Positions 6,221-6,529 of a stretch of 6,529 nt of DNA are shown in pieces. Both the position numbers and the translations under genes were made by a program. This DNA comes from Myxococcales bacterium (GTDB lineage Bacteria > Myxococcota_A > Polyangia > Polyangiales > Polyangiaceae), in assembly GCA_013298325.1 (NCBI GenBank), contig JAAFHJ010000287.1:1-6529 (forward strand). The letters are read 5' to 3'. Every line of letters begins with the position of its first letter. Positions within the stretch are counted from its first letter, which is position 1. Below the pieces are notes generated by a model, which was given only the letters and a program-made list of their open reading frames with translations, made no database searches and had not been told where the DNA came from.

Positions 6221-6418
6221 ATGGACAAAGAACATCTGAAGAAGACGGTCATTGTTGCCGGGGCGATGATTGGGGCTTGGGGATTCGTCGTCGGAACTCT
6301 CCTCATCGTGGTGATTTGGGCGGGCGGAAATCCGTCCCCGTCGTCGCCCAAGAAGACCGACGAAAAGCCAAAGACTTCTGTAGCCGCTCCGAAAGACGCG
6401 AAGGACTCTACCAAATGA
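6221..6418 (+). CDS. Small single-pass membrane protein inside the type II secretion operon
   Basis: The product is a 65-residue protein with a short charged N-terminus (MDKEHLKK), one hydrophobic helix at about 9-34 (rich in V, I, G, A, W), and a hydrophilic Pro/Lys/Ser/Ala tail at 36-65 that looks disordered. I do not recognise a family. The ATG at 6221 has GAAGG/GGTGG at 8-11 bases; an in-frame GTG at 6203 overlaps the gspC stop and would add six residues without a ribosome site. Its own stop overlaps the next start as ATGA (6415-6418), implying translational coupling. Position between gspC and the putative secretin gene suggests an accessory part of the secretion machine, perhaps a membrane partner of GspC. 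It does not resemble the pseudopilins, which start with a prepilin peptidase motif. Function inferred from context only. Confidence 0.75.
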   Translation: MDKEHLKKTVIVAGAMIGAWGFVVGTLLIVVIWAGGNPSPSSPKKTDEKPKTSVAAPKDAKDSTK

Positions 6419-6529
6419 AAATCCTCGTGTCCCCCCCGAACCTGACGAACGATTTACGCGCGAAGACCACTATGAAACGCCTCTTTGCTCTTTCGCTCCC
6501 CTTGTTTCTCTTGGCATCGTCGACCTCCA
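6415..6529 (+). CDS. 5' end of a signal-peptide-bearing gene, probably gspD (secretin); runs off the window
   Basis: The first 38 codons are in view. An ATG at 6415 overlaps the preceding stop (ATGA) and has AAGGA 9 bases upstream. A second in-frame ATG at 6472 begins MKRLFALSLPLFLLASS, a textbook Sec signal peptide, but has a weak ribosome site. Starting at 6415 adds a 19-residue hydrophilic extension (MKILVSPPNLTNDLRAKTT) before the signal; the ribosome-site evidence favours 6415, while protein architecture favours 6472. Nothing in the visible part identifies the product. The GspD assignment rests only on the common gspC-gspD order and the exported nature of the product. Confidence 0.6.
   Translation, partial: MKILVSPPNLTNDLRAKTTMKRLFALSLPLFLLASSTS

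Overview
The window looks like ordinary chromosomal DNA from a moderately high-GC Gram-negative bacterium. Several traits fit a Myxococcota (Polyangia-type) genome best: a proline-rich outer-membrane-type lipoprotein, an NtrC-family sigma-54 activator, and a GspC with both HR and PDZ domains. The taxonomic call is an inference from gene style; no rRNA or marker gene is present.

Layout. Bases 1-164 hold no gene I can support, apart from a good sigma-70-type promoter (-35 at 94, -10 at 118) that drives a tRNA-Pro(CGG) at 165-238. Hairpins at 247-276 and 283-315 separate the tRNA from the convergent bioA gene (370-1668, minus strand), which encodes the biotin-pathway aminotransferase. Upstream of bioA on the same strand is a proline-rich lipoprotein of unknown function (1764-2696), with its own UUCG-capped terminator. 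A short GC-rich divergent region (2697-2809) then switches to the plus strand.

Plus strand. Three tightly packed genes follow: a thioredoxin-like [2Fe-2S] ferredoxin (2810-3133), a 158-residue protein of unknown function (3136-3612), and a full NtrC-type response regulator with receiver, AAA+ and Fis-type HTH domains (3639-4994). After a 249-base intergenic region begins a type II secretion locus: gspC (5244-6206), a 65-residue single-pass membrane protein (6221-6418), and the 5' end of a gene with a signal peptide (from 6415), expected by position to be the secretin gene gspD.

How the parts may work together. The most interesting point is the regulator/gspC junction. About 75 bases before gspC lies a nearly perfect sigma-54 promoter (CTGGCAC-N5-TCGCA, exact GG-N10-GC spacing), directly downstream of a gene for a sigma-54 activator with an intact GAFTGA loop. 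Inverted repeats at distances suited to enhancer binding lie between them. This suggests that the type II secretion operon is switched on by the adjacent activator. The small membrane protein inserted between gspC and the putative gspD is a second unexplained element. I see no mobile element, CRISPR array or obviously foreign DNA, and no clearly novel system.
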